A stretch of 64,000 bases of DNA from Cyclobacteriaceae bacterium (lineage in GTDB: Bacteria; Bacteroidota; Bacteroidia; Cytophagales; Cyclobacteriaceae). Made by a program: the position numbers and the translations under genes. Below the pieces are notes generated by a model. It had not been told where the DNA came from. It saw only the letters and a program-made list of their open reading frames with translations, and ran no database searches. Positions within the stretch are counted from its first letter, which is position 1; every line of letters starts with the position of its first letter. Below, piece after piece: positions 35,133-44,230 of this stretch. The stretch spans positions 62,001-126,000 of the forward strand of contig JAEUUJ010000077.1 of the NCBI GenBank assembly GCA_016786495.1. Direction: 5' to 3'.

Positions 35133-37514
35133 TTACTTAACGCTGATCAAAAACGTTTTCGAACCCATCAGTCCGTTTGCGGTCATGCCGTGAATAACGG
35201 CCACAAAATTTCCCCGCTTGTCGGACGTGAAAAACCGAATCATCTGATTTCCAGAAGCATCTGTTTCAACATTCGGGTTCCAATACAGCATATTCCTGAA
35301 ATCAGGCATTCTGCTGGTACGGCTTTCGGCTGTTGAGTAGTCGGGAGAATTGAATATCCGCGACCGCTGCAGTCCGTCATAGTCGATTACCACTGCCGTG
35401 GGGTCGATGTCAAACGCTCCGAGGTTGCCTTTGTACGTACTGATGTCGAGGATACCGTTGTACACCACATCGCCCATAAAGTACTTCTGATTCACTACAG
35501 CCACCCGCTTAACCGTGCTGGCATCGGTGCTTAACAGCATATCGGTATTCAATACCGGTAGTCCGTCTAACAGAATCAGCGGTTCTTTATCGAAGAAAAG
35601 CTCTTTCGCGTTGTCTACCACAAACACCTGCGACTTCCGGCCTGCCGGACGTCTCACGATTACGCCGGGCACATATTCGCGAAACACGTCTTCCAGTGTC
35701 GGGAACCTGACGTAATCATCGAGGTTATAAGCGATCGTTGGCCGACCGTAAAAACGCGAAGTGTCCGGTTCGATGCGGGAAAACTCATCAGCCGGATAAA
35801 AAACTTTCTGCACCTGCGTATGCACATTGCTCGCTGTAAGGGTTTGTTCGACCGTTTTACCGGGAACAAAGTCATGCACCAGCGTACCATCACGCCTTGC
35901 ATCGAAAGCGTCTTTCAATTGAACTGAGTTACCTCCCGCCTGAAAGATCACCGGCTTCTGGCCGTAAAGTTCATGCACCAACACGTCAAAATTTCCCTGA
36001 TGGTCGGTCTTCACGCCTTTGAACTTTGGATTCTTTCCGGCAACGGATAGATACACACGTGCGGTGTCAGCCATGCGACCGGTCGCTTCGTCACGCGATA
36101 TTCCCGAGATGATCTGACCACCATACTCCGGAGCAAATTGCAACGGCGGCTGCACATCCTTGATTACCTGCTTCCAGTCAAATTTGCGCCACCCGTACGT
36201 CAGCATCAGATTGTCAACCCCGCTATGGTCAACAGAATCCATTTGTGAGAAGTAATAATCCGGTTCTTCGATTTGTCCGCCCAGGTCGGAAACAAGATAC
36301 ATGTAGCTCGCCATGCCCATGGGATAAGGAACTTGCTGCAGCGAATCGATCGCATAAACCGAAAATGACATGTCTGCCGCAACGGGTGATGTATTGCTGT
36401 CGTGTGTGGCAATACTCACCTTAACTTCTTCGCGTGTCGAAAACTGGTACGCTTGCGGGCGACTGTCAATAATCAACTGATTAACAGGTGCTTTGAATAC
36501 TAACCGCTCACAAATCGGGTTCTTCAACCGGTCGAAAACCGTGATGTGCGAAATGCCATCACCGAGTTTGTTTTTATCGATCGTGAAAACGGCTTTGTTC
36601 TCTTTAAAGAATGCGACCAGCACCGACTTTACCTGTTGGCGGGTATGCGCAAGCAACAGAACATAGTCTGATTCAATCGCGGGATTGTTTCGGGTAACCG
36701 TCACAGTAAGTTTACCCGCTCCTTTCACGTCCATCACATAGCCGCCCGGTGTTATTTCCGGGAACGGATACGTTGCGGATTTACCTTCGTACGTAACCAC
36801 CGCTTTGTATTGCACACCCTTCTGTGGCGTGAACCGGAATTGGCCGATGCCGAAAGCAGATGGCTCAAAATTTACCACAGGCGAATTGTTCTGATCAACA
36901 ATCACCCCGGTTGCCTTTAACCCTTTGCCGAAGTTGTCGCTGATCCTGAAACCTACCACGCTCGTTAACCCTTCCACAAGATTGCCGCCTTCGGGATAAA
37001 AGCTTGCCTGAACCAGACCCGCTTCCTGTGCCTGTCTTTCTGCCTGAACGTTTTGGGTGTTAATGACAGTGATCGTCTTGTCGAAGAAATAGCGTTGATC
37101 GAAGTTCCTCATCCAGCGGGTGTACGCGCGAAACCGGTATGTGCCGGTTGGCAGGCCCGTAAGTTCCATAGAACCGGAACCCTTCCCGTTTCTGAGTTCA
37201 ACTTTTGTTTGAAGAACCGATTCCTTCGACCGTACATCCAGCAACTCCACATAGGCCACACGGCTGAGGCCCAGCGGCATGTGCTGCATCTCATCGACAT
37301 TATAAATTTTTATCCACAGGATTTCATTGGAGAGGTACGTCTCCTTGTCGGTGTGTACAAAAATCTTCTCGTGCAGGTTATCACGGCTGAACGCATTGAA
37401 CTTCGTTACAACATCGGCAATTTCCTGATTCTGGCCGTTGGCATTTTGCGCAACGATCAGCAACGCTGCCAATCCACACAATCGAACAAAGGAAAAAATC
37501 ACCTGGCAACGCAT
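35133..37514 (-). CDS. Large exported MG2-like protein with C-terminal plug-like domain
   Basis: The 793-residue protein has a signal peptide (AQNANGQ). The N-terminal half has macroglobulin-like beta domains (IFVHTDKETYLSNEILWIKI, ELTGLPTGTYRFRAYTRWMR, ASFYPEGGNLVEGL). Later come a carboxypeptidase-like segment (RVYLSVAGKNPKFKG) and a TonB-plug-like region near 620-710 (EPLILLDGLPVLN, VVYNGILDISTYKG), but no barrel. Similar proteins are widespread in Bacteroidota without function. It forms an operon with the next unknown gene, 5 bp apart. Confidence 0.75.
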   Translation of the reverse strand: MRCQVIFSFVRLCGLAALLIVAQNANGQNQEIADVVTKFNAFSRDNLHEKIFVHTDKETYLSNEILWIKIYNVDEMQHMPLGLSRVAYVELLDVRSKESVLQTKVELRNGKGSGSMELTGLPTGTYRFRAYTRWMRNFDQRYFFDKTITVINTQNVQAERQAQEAGLVQASFYPEGGNLVEGLTSVVGFRISDNFGKGLKATGVIVDQNNSPVVNFEPSAFGIGQFRFTPQKGVQYKAVVTYEGKSATYPFPEITPGGYVMDVKGAGKLTVTVTRNNPAIESDYVLLLAHTRQQVKSVLVAFFKENKAVFTIDKNKLGDGISHITVFDRLKNPICERLVFKAPVNQLIIDSRPQAYQFSTREEVKVSIATHDSNTSPVAADMSFSVYAIDSLQQVPYPMGMASYMYLVSDLGGQIEEPDYYFSQMDSVDHSGVDNLMLTYGWRKFDWKQVIKDVQPPLQFAPEYGGQIISGISRDEATGRMADTARVYLSVAGKNPKFKGVKTDHQGNFDVLVHELYGQKPVIFQAGGNSVQLKDAFDARRDGTLVHDFVPGKTVEQTLTASNVHTQVQKVFYPADEFSRIEPDTSRFYGRPTIAYNLDDYVRFPTLEDVFREYVPGVIVRRPAGRKSQVFVVDNAKELFFDKEPLILLDGLPVLNTDMLLSTDASTVKRVAVVNQKYFMGDVVYNGILDISTYKGNLGAFDIDPTAVVIDYDGLQRSRIFNSPDYSTAESRTSRMPDFRNMLYWNPNVETDASGNQMIRFFTSDKRGNFVAVIHGMTANGLMGSKTFLISVK

Positions 37515-37519
37515 GACGA

Positions 37520-38299
37520 TTACTTGGTTTTTAATGAAGCGTAATACTCTACTACCCGCGTGAGGCTCTGCTCTCTCTTCTTGGGAGAAAACTTCAGGTG
37601 ATTCTGGCGGATGTATGCACGAACGATATCTTTCCGGTCTTTAAAAATGTCAAGCACAGCAGCCTTCACTCCCACCGTCTTCATGGTTACCAAACTTACC
37701 GGAAAAGCCTCACCGTTGCGGATCACATAGTAATCAGAAATGGTATGCCATAATTCATTTTGTTTCTTCCAGCGCTTCACCACCAGGCTTGCGCTGTCGG
37801 TCCAAACGAGTATATCATAGAAGTCAGCCTTTAATCCACCCACGTTTAAGGCCCGAAAGGTGTGACCGGAGTACGTAAACTTCTGCACTTTCCCATCCGG
37901 CAGCACGATACCGTTTCTTTTTGGACTCAACACAACCACCTCACTCCTGCAGATATCGTACGCCAGATTAACAGAACGGTACGTTGTGCCCTCAAATTCG
38001 ATCAGCTCCGGCAGAAAAGCATCTGAAATGAAAAAGGGATGCTCACCGGGCCGCGAGCCAGCGGTTGTCGCAGAGGTCACCCCATATTGCCCGACTTTCT
38101 TAATAAAATAGGGATAATACTCACGACCGGTATACACGGCCAACTGGTTACGATTGAGATTGGAGACTGCGCTGTCGAACGCTATTTGATAAACGGACGA
38201 GCCCGAAGCGGACGTCTCCGATTGCGAATAAAGAAACAGCGGAGCGAATACGACAACGACAACGCAAATAATCCTGCCTGCACGAATTTCGGTTCTCAT
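37520..38299 (-). CDS. Unknown secreted protein
   Basis: Starting at ATG 38299 (259 residues; GTG 38314 is alternative), the protein has a signal peptide (IICVVVVVFAPLFLYSQ) and a mostly beta sequence with PFFISDAFLPELIEFEGTTY, NGIVLPDGKVQKFTYSG and a basic helix-rich C-terminus (FSPKKREQSLTRVVEYYASL). I do not recognise it beyond a general resemblance to Bacteroidota exported proteins. It is the first gene of the two-gene unit with the MG2-like protein and may act with it. Confidence 0.65.
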   Translation of the reverse strand: MRTEIRAGRIICVVVVVFAPLFLYSQSETSASGSSVYQIAFDSAVSNLNRNQLAVYTGREYYPYFIKKVGQYGVTSATTAGSRPGEHPFFISDAFLPELIEFEGTTYRSVNLAYDICRSEVVVLSPKRNGIVLPDGKVQKFTYSGHTFRALNVGGLKADFYDILVWTDSASLVVKRWKKQNELWHTISDYYVIRNGEAFPVSLVTMKTVGVKAAVLDIFKDRKDIVRAYIRQNHLKFSPKKREQSLTRVVEYYASLKTK

Positions 38300-38331
38300 G
38301 TTGCCAAAATACACAATAAAACCTTTTTCCC

Positions 38332-39861
38332 TTATTTGATTTTTTTGGGCTTCAACTCGTAGAACCAGATGTCATCATTCGGCACGTCAAACACCAGCTC
38401 CTCTACGTTCAGGTTGTTGTCAAGTTTAAACTGAACTGTACCAAACTCGAACCAGGAAAGTTCTTCGGCATTGTCCCATTTTATTTTCCATACGTCATAA
38501 TGCCAGTGCTCGAGTGTGGCGTTGAATTTCCGGGAGTGTTCGAACGACATGCGAAGTTTGTCGCCTTCTTTGAATACCTCAATGTGGCCGTAAATGTCAG
38601 CGTAGTATGTGCCCACGTATTTGTCGGTGGATACCGATGGCTTGGTTCCTTCAACCCGCGCCTTGATGCGATCGGAAATTCGTGTGTCTTCCGCGGAGAA
38701 GCGCTTGAAGTTCGCCAGGTATTCAGACGCGTAATCACGTTCTTTTGCCTTCAGGAAAGCATCGATGGTATAGTTCACCACGGCCGTCATAAGTCCTCCC
38801 TTCATTCCGTTCGTAAGAACCACGATGCCGAGCTTTTCATCCGGAATCATCGCCACAATCGACAGCATGCCGGAATAACCACCCGTGTGACCAACGCGCA
38901 TTTTGCCTTTGTAGTCGGAAAGATCCCAGCCCAAACCATACGCCCGAAAGTGCGTATCGAAGTTTTCATCAGCATTGTTCACCATAAAAACATTGTGTGG
39001 TGTCCATAGCGTATTCCGCAATTGGGGTGTAAGCAACGTATCCTTGCCCCAGATGCCGTTGTTGAGATTGAAGATCATCCATTTCGACATGTCTTCCACG
39101 CTGGAGACAATTCCTCCGGTGGCCGCGATTGCTTCCCAGTCTTCCCATGGAATCGGAGCATGCTTCCCGTTGGTATAGGCATGTGGTGATGCGAAGTTCC
39201 CTTTCTGACCGATATACTTGCTGGAGGTAACCGACCGGTTCATCCCAAGCGGATTGAAGATTCGTTCCTGAATGATAGTACCCCACGGTTTCCCGGCAAC
39301 GGTTCTCATAACCTCCCCGGCGGTGATGTACATCACGTTCGAGTAACCATAACCCGCGCGGAAGTTATACGACTGAGGAAGATACTTGGCCCTGCGGATG
39401 ATTTGTTCCGCACTCAGGTTGTCCGATAAATACCAAATGGCATCTCCGCTGAAAGTTTCAAAACCGACCCGGTGACATAAAAGGTCGCGAACGGTAACAT
39501 CCTGCGAGACGTAAGGATCGTACAACTCAAAATACGGCAGAAACTTGCGCACCTTGTCGTCCAGGGAGAGTTTCCCCTCCTTGACCATCATGGCGATCGC
39601 TGCGGTTGTAAATGCTTTCGAGTTCGATGCGATGGCGTACAGAGTATTTCCATCCGGTTTTTCCGGCTTCCCTACCTCCTTCACTCCGTAACCCCGGCTG
39701 AAGATTACTTTTCCGTCTTTAACTATTGCTAAGCTCATACCGGGTACCTCCCACGCTTCCAGCGCTTTAGCATAGTATGCATCCAGCTTTTTAAGATCGG
39801 GCTGTGCTATCAGCTGAAATGTCAGCACGATAGCGATCATCAGGAAGAGCGTTTTTCTCAT
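38332..39861 (-). CDS. Serine hydrolase, beta-lactamase class C / penicillin-binding-like
   Basis: From ATG 39861 (509 residues) there is a signal peptide (FQLIAQ). The longer frame to 39960 overlaps the transketolase gene and is rejected. The serine is S79 in SNSK (SxxK), the YxN motif is YSN in GYGYSNVMY, and a HTGGYSG near residue 345 fits the third motif (HxG). A C-terminal lipocalin-like domain follows (YVGTYYADIYGHIEVFKEG). Such proteins are peptidases or esterases; resistance activity cannot be inferred. Confidence 0.88.
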   Translation of the reverse strand: MRKTLFLMIAIVLTFQLIAQPDLKKLDAYYAKALEAWEVPGMSLAIVKDGKVIFSRGYGVKEVGKPEKPDGNTLYAIASNSKAFTTAAIAMMVKEGKLSLDDKVRKFLPYFELYDPYVSQDVTVRDLLCHRVGFETFSGDAIWYLSDNLSAEQIIRRAKYLPQSYNFRAGYGYSNVMYITAGEVMRTVAGKPWGTIIQERIFNPLGMNRSVTSSKYIGQKGNFASPHAYTNGKHAPIPWEDWEAIAATGGIVSSVEDMSKWMIFNLNNGIWGKDTLLTPQLRNTLWTPHNVFMVNNADENFDTHFRAYGLGWDLSDYKGKMRVGHTGGYSGMLSIVAMIPDEKLGIVVLTNGMKGGLMTAVVNYTIDAFLKAKERDYASEYLANFKRFSAEDTRISDRIKARVEGTKPSVSTDKYVGTYYADIYGHIEVFKEGDKLRMSFEHSRKFNATLEHWHYDVWKIKWDNAEELSWFEFGTVQFKLDNNLNVEELVFDVPNDDIWFYELKPKKIK

Positions 39862-39937
39862 ATCGGTTTTGATTAGAAATGGAAAGTAACAGTTTTTCTT
39901 TCTTTGGAAAAGACAGATATTCGCCAAAATTTTTTGC

Positions 39938-40783
39938 ATGGCACAACCTGATTTCGACAAGCTGAAGAAGCTTGCAACTCAAATCCGCAGAGATATTGTT
40001 CGCATGGTACACGGCTGCCAGTCAGGCCACCCGGGTGGATCACTGGGTTGCACGGAGTACTTTGTCGCGCTCTACTTCCACATCATGAAACACGATCCGA
40101 AATTCAACATGGATGGAAAAGGCGAAGACTTGTTCTTTGTTTCGAACGGACACATCTCTCCGGTTTGGTATTCAACCCTGGCGCGTGCAGGATATTTTGA
40201 TGTAAAAGAACTGGCTACATTCCGTTTCCTCAATTCAAGATTGCAGGGTCACCCGGCCACGCACGAAAAACTTCCGGGAATCCGCATAGCATCCGGCTCA
40301 TTGGGTCAGGGGTTATCGGTAGCGGCCGGAGCTGCACAAGCCAAGAAGCTGAACGGAGATGATCGTTTTGTTTTCTGCCTCATGGGCGATGGTGAACAGC
40401 AGGAAGGTCAGGTATGGGAGGCAGCGATGTACGCAGCCCATAATAAGGTTGATAACCTGATTGCCACAATTGATTACAACGGCCAGCAAATTGACGGGCC
40501 CGTGAAGGATGTTCTTGACCTGAAAGATCTGAAAGCGAAATGGATTGCGTTCGGTTGGGAGGTGCAGGAGTTTAACGGTAACGACCTGAAAGAAGTGATC
40601 AACGGTTTAGACCACGCCAAAGCGCTCGCCAAAAAAGGCAAGCCTGTCATGAACCTGATGAAGACCGATATGGGTTCTGGTGTTGATTTTATGATGGGAT
40701 CGCACAAGTGGCACGGTGTTGCGCCTAACGATGATGAGTTGAGTCGTGCGCTTGCACAACTTGAAGCTTCCGAAGATTACTAA
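39938..40783 (+). CDS. Transketolase, N-terminal (TPP-binding) subunit
   Basis: The 281-residue protein is the N-terminal half of transketolase: GCQSGHPGGSLGCTEYFVAL, SNGHISPVWYSTLA, GSLGQGLSVAAGAA, and the thiamine diphosphate/Mg site CLMGDGEQQEGQVWEAA with IDYNGQQIDG. It transfers two-carbon units between sugar phosphates once joined with the C-terminal subunit. The length is normal for split enzymes. The partner starts 215 bp downstream, with an antisense small ORF between. Confidence 0.95.
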   Translation: MAQPDFDKLKKLATQIRRDIVRMVHGCQSGHPGGSLGCTEYFVALYFHIMKHDPKFNMDGKGEDLFFVSNGHISPVWYSTLARAGYFDVKELATFRFLNSRLQGHPATHEKLPGIRIASGSLGQGLSVAAGAAQAKKLNGDDRFVFCLMGDGEQQEGQVWEAAMYAAHNKVDNLIATIDYNGQQIDGPVKDVLDLKDLKAKWIAFGWEVQEFNGNDLKEVINGLDHAKALAKKGKPVMNLMKTDMGSGVDFMMGSHKWHGVAPNDDELSRALAQLEASEDY

Positions 40784-40799
40784 CGTAACGTGGGTGATG

Positions 40800-40898
40800 T
40801 TATAAGCACCGCGCAAGCACAATCCACGGAATTAACGCAACGAGTAAACCGAGTAAGAACCAGATTAAAAACCTTCGATTGACCGCATCCATTTTCAT
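40800..40898 (-). CDS. Possible 32-residue membrane peptide, antisense between transketolase genes
   Basis: The minus strand encodes ATG...TAA of 32 codons: MKMDAVNRR, then one strongly hydrophobic helix (FLIWFLLGLLVALIPWIVLA), then RCL. A basic start and a full-length membrane span are unusual for chance. A second ATG two codons in is also possible. It fills the middle of an otherwise unexplained 215-bp gap. Too short for family recognition; without comparative support it stays a candidate. Confidence 0.4.
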   Translation of the reverse strand: MKMDAVNRRFLIWFLLGLLVALIPWIVLARCL

Positions 40899-40998
40899 GC
40901 ACACCTATACGGCACATCACACGTGAAGTTTAGGTTTTTAGATGAGTGGTTAACCGATTAACAAGTCTTTAACAAACGAATAAGAAACAATAGTCTCC

Positions 40999-41955
40999 AT
41001 GACAAAATTTACCGCCACCGATAAAAAAGACACCCGCTCAGGATTCGGAGCCGGCTTACACGAGCTTGGCAAACAAAACCCGAATGTTGTTGCGCTTTGC
41101 GCTGACCTCACCGGCTCATTGAAGATGGATGCGTTCAAAAAAGATTTTCCGGAGCGCTTCTTTCAAACCGGTATTGCGGAAGCAAACATGATCGGCCTGG
41201 CAGCCGGCATGACCATCGGTGGTAAGATTCCGTTTACGGGAACCTTTGCCAACTTCTCAACCGGCCGCGTGTACGATCAGATTCGACAGTCGGTAGCGTA
41301 CTCCGGCAAGAATGTAAAAATCTGTGCGTCCCATGCCGGGTTAACCTTGGGTGAAGACGGTGCTACACACCAAATCCTCGAAGATGTGGGCATGATGAAG
41401 ATGTTGCCCGACATGACGGTGATTGTGCCGTGCGACTACGCACAAACGAAGGCAGCCACCATCGCGCTTGGCAGTCATGTTGGTCCGGCTTACCTCCGGT
41501 TCGGCCGACCTGTATGGCCGGTGTTTACCGAAGGCCGTCCCTTCACTATTGGCAAAGCCGATGTGATGATTGAAGGAAAAGATGTAACGATATTCGCCAA
41601 CGGCCACATGGTTTGGCAGGCGATCGAAGCTGAAGCGAAGCTTGCAGAAAAAGGGATCAGTGTGGAACTGATCAACCTGCACACGATCAAGCCGTTGGAT
41701 GTTGATGCCATTTTGAATTCGGTAAAGAAAACCGGTTGTGCCGTTACATGCGAAGAGCACCAGATCAATGGCGGCCTCGGCGACAGCGTTGCGCAGGTGT
41801 TGTCAAGATTCCAGCCTGCTCCGATCGAAATGGTAGCCGTGAACGACTCCTTTGGCGAAAGCGGTAAGCCCACAGATTTGTTGAAGAAATACGGGTTGTC
41901 GCCCGACAACATTGTCGCAGCTGTAGAAAAAGTACTGAAGCGGAAGAAGGGTTAA
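40999..41955 (+). CDS. Transketolase, C-terminal (pyrimidine-binding) subunit
   Basis: The 318-residue protein holds the pyrimidine-binding and C-terminal domains: ALCADLTGSLKMDAFKKDFP, FFQTGIAEANMIGLAAGM with the conserved Glu that activates the cofactor, ASHAGLTLGEDGATHQ, YLRFGRPVWPVF, and a Rossmann-like end (CEEHQINGGLGDSVAQVL). It forms the active enzyme with the upstream subunit. Confidence 0.95.
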   Translation: MTKFTATDKKDTRSGFGAGLHELGKQNPNVVALCADLTGSLKMDAFKKDFPERFFQTGIAEANMIGLAAGMTIGGKIPFTGTFANFSTGRVYDQIRQSVAYSGKNVKICASHAGLTLGEDGATHQILEDVGMMKMLPDMTVIVPCDYAQTKAATIALGSHVGPAYLRFGRPVWPVFTEGRPFTIGKADVMIEGKDVTIFANGHMVWQAIEAEAKLAEKGISVELINLHTIKPLDVDAILNSVKKTGCAVTCEEHQINGGLGDSVAQVLSRFQPAPIEMVAVNDSFGESGKPTDLLKKYGLSPDNIVAAVEKVLKRKKG

Positions 41956-42012
41956 TGATTAGCAGTTGTTAGTAAGTTGTCGGCCGAACACGATTAACTA
42001 ATAACTATTAAT

Positions 42013-42035
42013 TACTTTTGCTTTTTGCAAAAGTA
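42013..42035 (+). promoter_or_regulatory. -7 box inside a perfect inverted repeat before the SerB-SerA gene
   Basis: TACTTTTGC (42013-42021) and GCAAAAGTA (42027-42035) are perfect 9-bp arms with a TTTTT loop, ending 3 bp before the ATG at 42039. TACTTTTG is a perfect Bacteroidota -7 box, but no TTG lies at the usual distance. It can be an operator over the promoter, or a hairpin if transcription starts upstream. Confidence 0.5.
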
Positions 42036-42038
42036 CCC

Positions 42039-43931
42039 ATGAAGCTGAATAAGTACTTCGTAATCGATTTCGATAGCACATTTACCAAGGTTGAGGCTTT
42101 TGATGTGCTCGCGGAGATTTCCCTGAAAGACGATCCTGAGCAGGAAAGTAAGGTCGCACAGATCAAATCCATCACCAATCAGGGTATGGACGGGTCGCTT
42201 TCGTTTCGTGAATCGCTTGAAAAAAGAGTCACCCTCCTGGCGCCTAACCGGAAGCACCTAAACCAGTTAGTGACCGTGCTCCGCGACATGGTTTCGGAGT
42301 CATTCAAACGCAACAAAGAGTTCTTCCAAAAGTATTCCGATAACATCTACATCATTTCGAACGGATTTCATGCCTTCATCGATCCGATCGTAACAGAGTA
42401 TGGCATTAAGCCTGAAAACATTCTGGCGAACCGTTTCGTGTTTGATGAACAGGGAAATGTAATCGGGTTCGATAAAGAGAATCCCCTGAGTGCGAACAAC
42501 GGAAAAGTAGAACAATTAAAAAGACTTAATCTTCCGGGTGATGTGTACGTGATCGGAGACGGATATACCGATTATGAGATCAAACATTCCGGGCTTGCGA
42601 ATAAATTCTACGCATTTACCGAGAACGTTGGTCGTGAAAACGTGTTGAGCAAAGCCGACCACGTAACACCCAGCCTCGATGAATTCTTATACCTGAATAA
42701 ACTCAACACCGCCATCTCCTATCCGAAGAACCGGATCAACGTGCTGTTGCTGGAGAATGTTCACCCGGTGGCCGTTCAACTCATGAAAGCTGAGGGCTTC
42801 AATGTGGAAACCTATTCCGCGGCCATGACGGAGAACGAATTGATTGAAAAAATCAAAAACGTTAACGTGCTGGGCATCCGGTCGAAAACTCAGGTCACGA
42901 AAAAAGTATTGGAGAACGCGAACCGCCTGATGGCGATTGGAGCGTTTTGCATTGGCACGAATCAAATCGATTTAAAAGAAGCCACACGGAAAGGCGTTGC
43001 GGTATTCAATGCGCCTTTCAGCAACACCCGCTCCGTGGTAGAACTTGCCGTTGCAGAAATGATCATGCTGATGCGCAACATTGTCGATAAATCGGGCGCG
43101 ATGCACAAAGGCAAATGGGACAAATCTGCGAAAGGCAGTTATGAGGTTCGGGGAAAGTATCTGGGCTTGATTGGCTACGGCAATATCGGCACCCAGCTTT
43201 CGGTAATCGCCGAATCCCTCGGGATGAAAGTTTTGTACTACGACAAGGAAGAAAAACTCGCGCTAGGCAACGCAACCAAGTGCCGCTCACTCCAGGAATT
43301 GTTGGAAAAGGCTGACGTGGTTTCCATGCATGTTGACGGGCGGGAATCAAACACAAACCTCATCGGACCAAAGGAATTTGAGCTAATGAAGCCGGGTGTA
43401 ATTTTCATTAACCTGAGCCGTGGGCATGTGGTGGACATCAATGCGTTACGTGAAAATATTTTAAGTGGAAAAGTAGCCGGTTGTGCAGTGGATGTGTTCC
43501 CTTACGAGCCGGTGAGCAACGATGAAGAGTTCAAGTCGGAGTTGCGCGGATTGCCAAACACGATCCTCACGCCACACATTGGCGGAAGCACCTCAGAAGC
43601 CCAGGAGAACATCGGAAATTTTGTACCCGGTAAGTTTCTGGATTACATCAACACCGGAAGTACGTCGAACAGTGTGAACTTTCCGAACCTGACGTTGCCA
43701 ACACTTGAGAACGCGCATCGCCTGATTCACATTCACGCAAACGTTCCGGGTATTCTGGCGAAGATCAACCAGGTGCTGGCCGAGCATGGCATCAACATCG
43801 TTGGGCAATACCTAAAAACCAACGAAACCATTGGTTACGTAATTACCGATATCAACAAAGGTTATGATGAGCAGGTGATCGCAAAACTTCGTGCCATTGA
43901 GCACACGATCAAATTCAGGGTGCTGTATTAA
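42039..43931 (+). CDS. serA: Bifunctional phosphoserine phosphatase-like / D-3-phosphoglycerate dehydrogenase (SerB-SerA fusion)
   Basis: From ATG 42039 (630 residues) the protein has two parts. Residues 1-220 are a HAD phosphatase: nucleophile DFDST (10-14), IISNGFHAFIDP and acidic VIGDGYTDYE. Residues 230-630 are an E. coli-type SerA: IGAFCIGTNQIDL, NAD fold GLIGYGNIGTQ, Arg in NLSRGHVVDI, VDVFPYEPVSND, catalytic His in TPHIGGSTSEAQENIG, and an ACT domain (HIHANVPGILAKINQ), the probable serine sensor. It likely performs the first and last steps of serine synthesis. SerC is the next gene. Confidence 0.9.
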   Translation: MKLNKYFVIDFDSTFTKVEAFDVLAEISLKDDPEQESKVAQIKSITNQGMDGSLSFRESLEKRVTLLAPNRKHLNQLVTVLRDMVSESFKRNKEFFQKYSDNIYIISNGFHAFIDPIVTEYGIKPENILANRFVFDEQGNVIGFDKENPLSANNGKVEQLKRLNLPGDVYVIGDGYTDYEIKHSGLANKFYAFTENVGRENVLSKADHVTPSLDEFLYLNKLNTAISYPKNRINVLLLENVHPVAVQLMKAEGFNVETYSAAMTENELIEKIKNVNVLGIRSKTQVTKKVLENANRLMAIGAFCIGTNQIDLKEATRKGVAVFNAPFSNTRSVVELAVAEMIMLMRNIVDKSGAMHKGKWDKSAKGSYEVRGKYLGLIGYGNIGTQLSVIAESLGMKVLYYDKEEKLALGNATKCRSLQELLEKADVVSMHVDGRESNTNLIGPKEFELMKPGVIFINLSRGHVVDINALRENILSGKVAGCAVDVFPYEPVSNDEEFKSELRGLPNTILTPHIGGSTSEAQENIGNFVPGKFLDYINTGSTSNSVNFPNLTLPTLENAHRLIHIHANVPGILAKINQVLAEHGINIVGQYLKTNETIGYVITDINKGYDEQVIAKLRAIEHTIKFRVLY

Positions 43932-44230
43932 ACAAAATCCACTAAATCCGGAGAGGTGTTTCTGAACCCCTAAATCGACAAGTTTTGAGCTGCTTCCCCC
44001 CGCAACCTTCTTCTGTTAACCTGCTTTTTGGGCGAGGTGCCGATCCCGATCGCAATCGGGACAGCATGAGGCCTGATTTTGGATGAAAGCTTCACTCGGC
44101 ATTGTTGTATATGTTAGGTTCAGCAAACGTGTCCCGGACCCAGTGAATTTCTATACAAAGGAACGTAAAACTTCTTGCGATGGATATATTGATTAACCTA
44201 TAATTTTTTTGTAATCAGCAGCTATTATCA
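43932..44230. other. Intergenic region before serC
   Basis: A 299-bp spacer. It contains the palindrome TCCCGAT-CGCA-ATCGGGA (44044-44061), of a type often dispersed in Bacteroidota, and near its end TTGCGA (44175-44180) with TATAAT (44199-44204), a candidate serC promoter. A 37-codon open frame at 44083-44196 has no visible coding character. Confidence 0.5.

Noticed and set aside
38332-39861. Reading the class C serine hydrolase as an antibiotic-resistance beta-lactamase
   Set aside because: The lipocalin-like C-terminus and family breadth fit general serine peptidases or esterases; no resistance context is present.
44083-44196. 37-codon open frame between the SerB-SerA gene and serC
   Set aside because: No hydrophobic or motif content, and it runs toward the probable serC promoter; chance frame is more likely.
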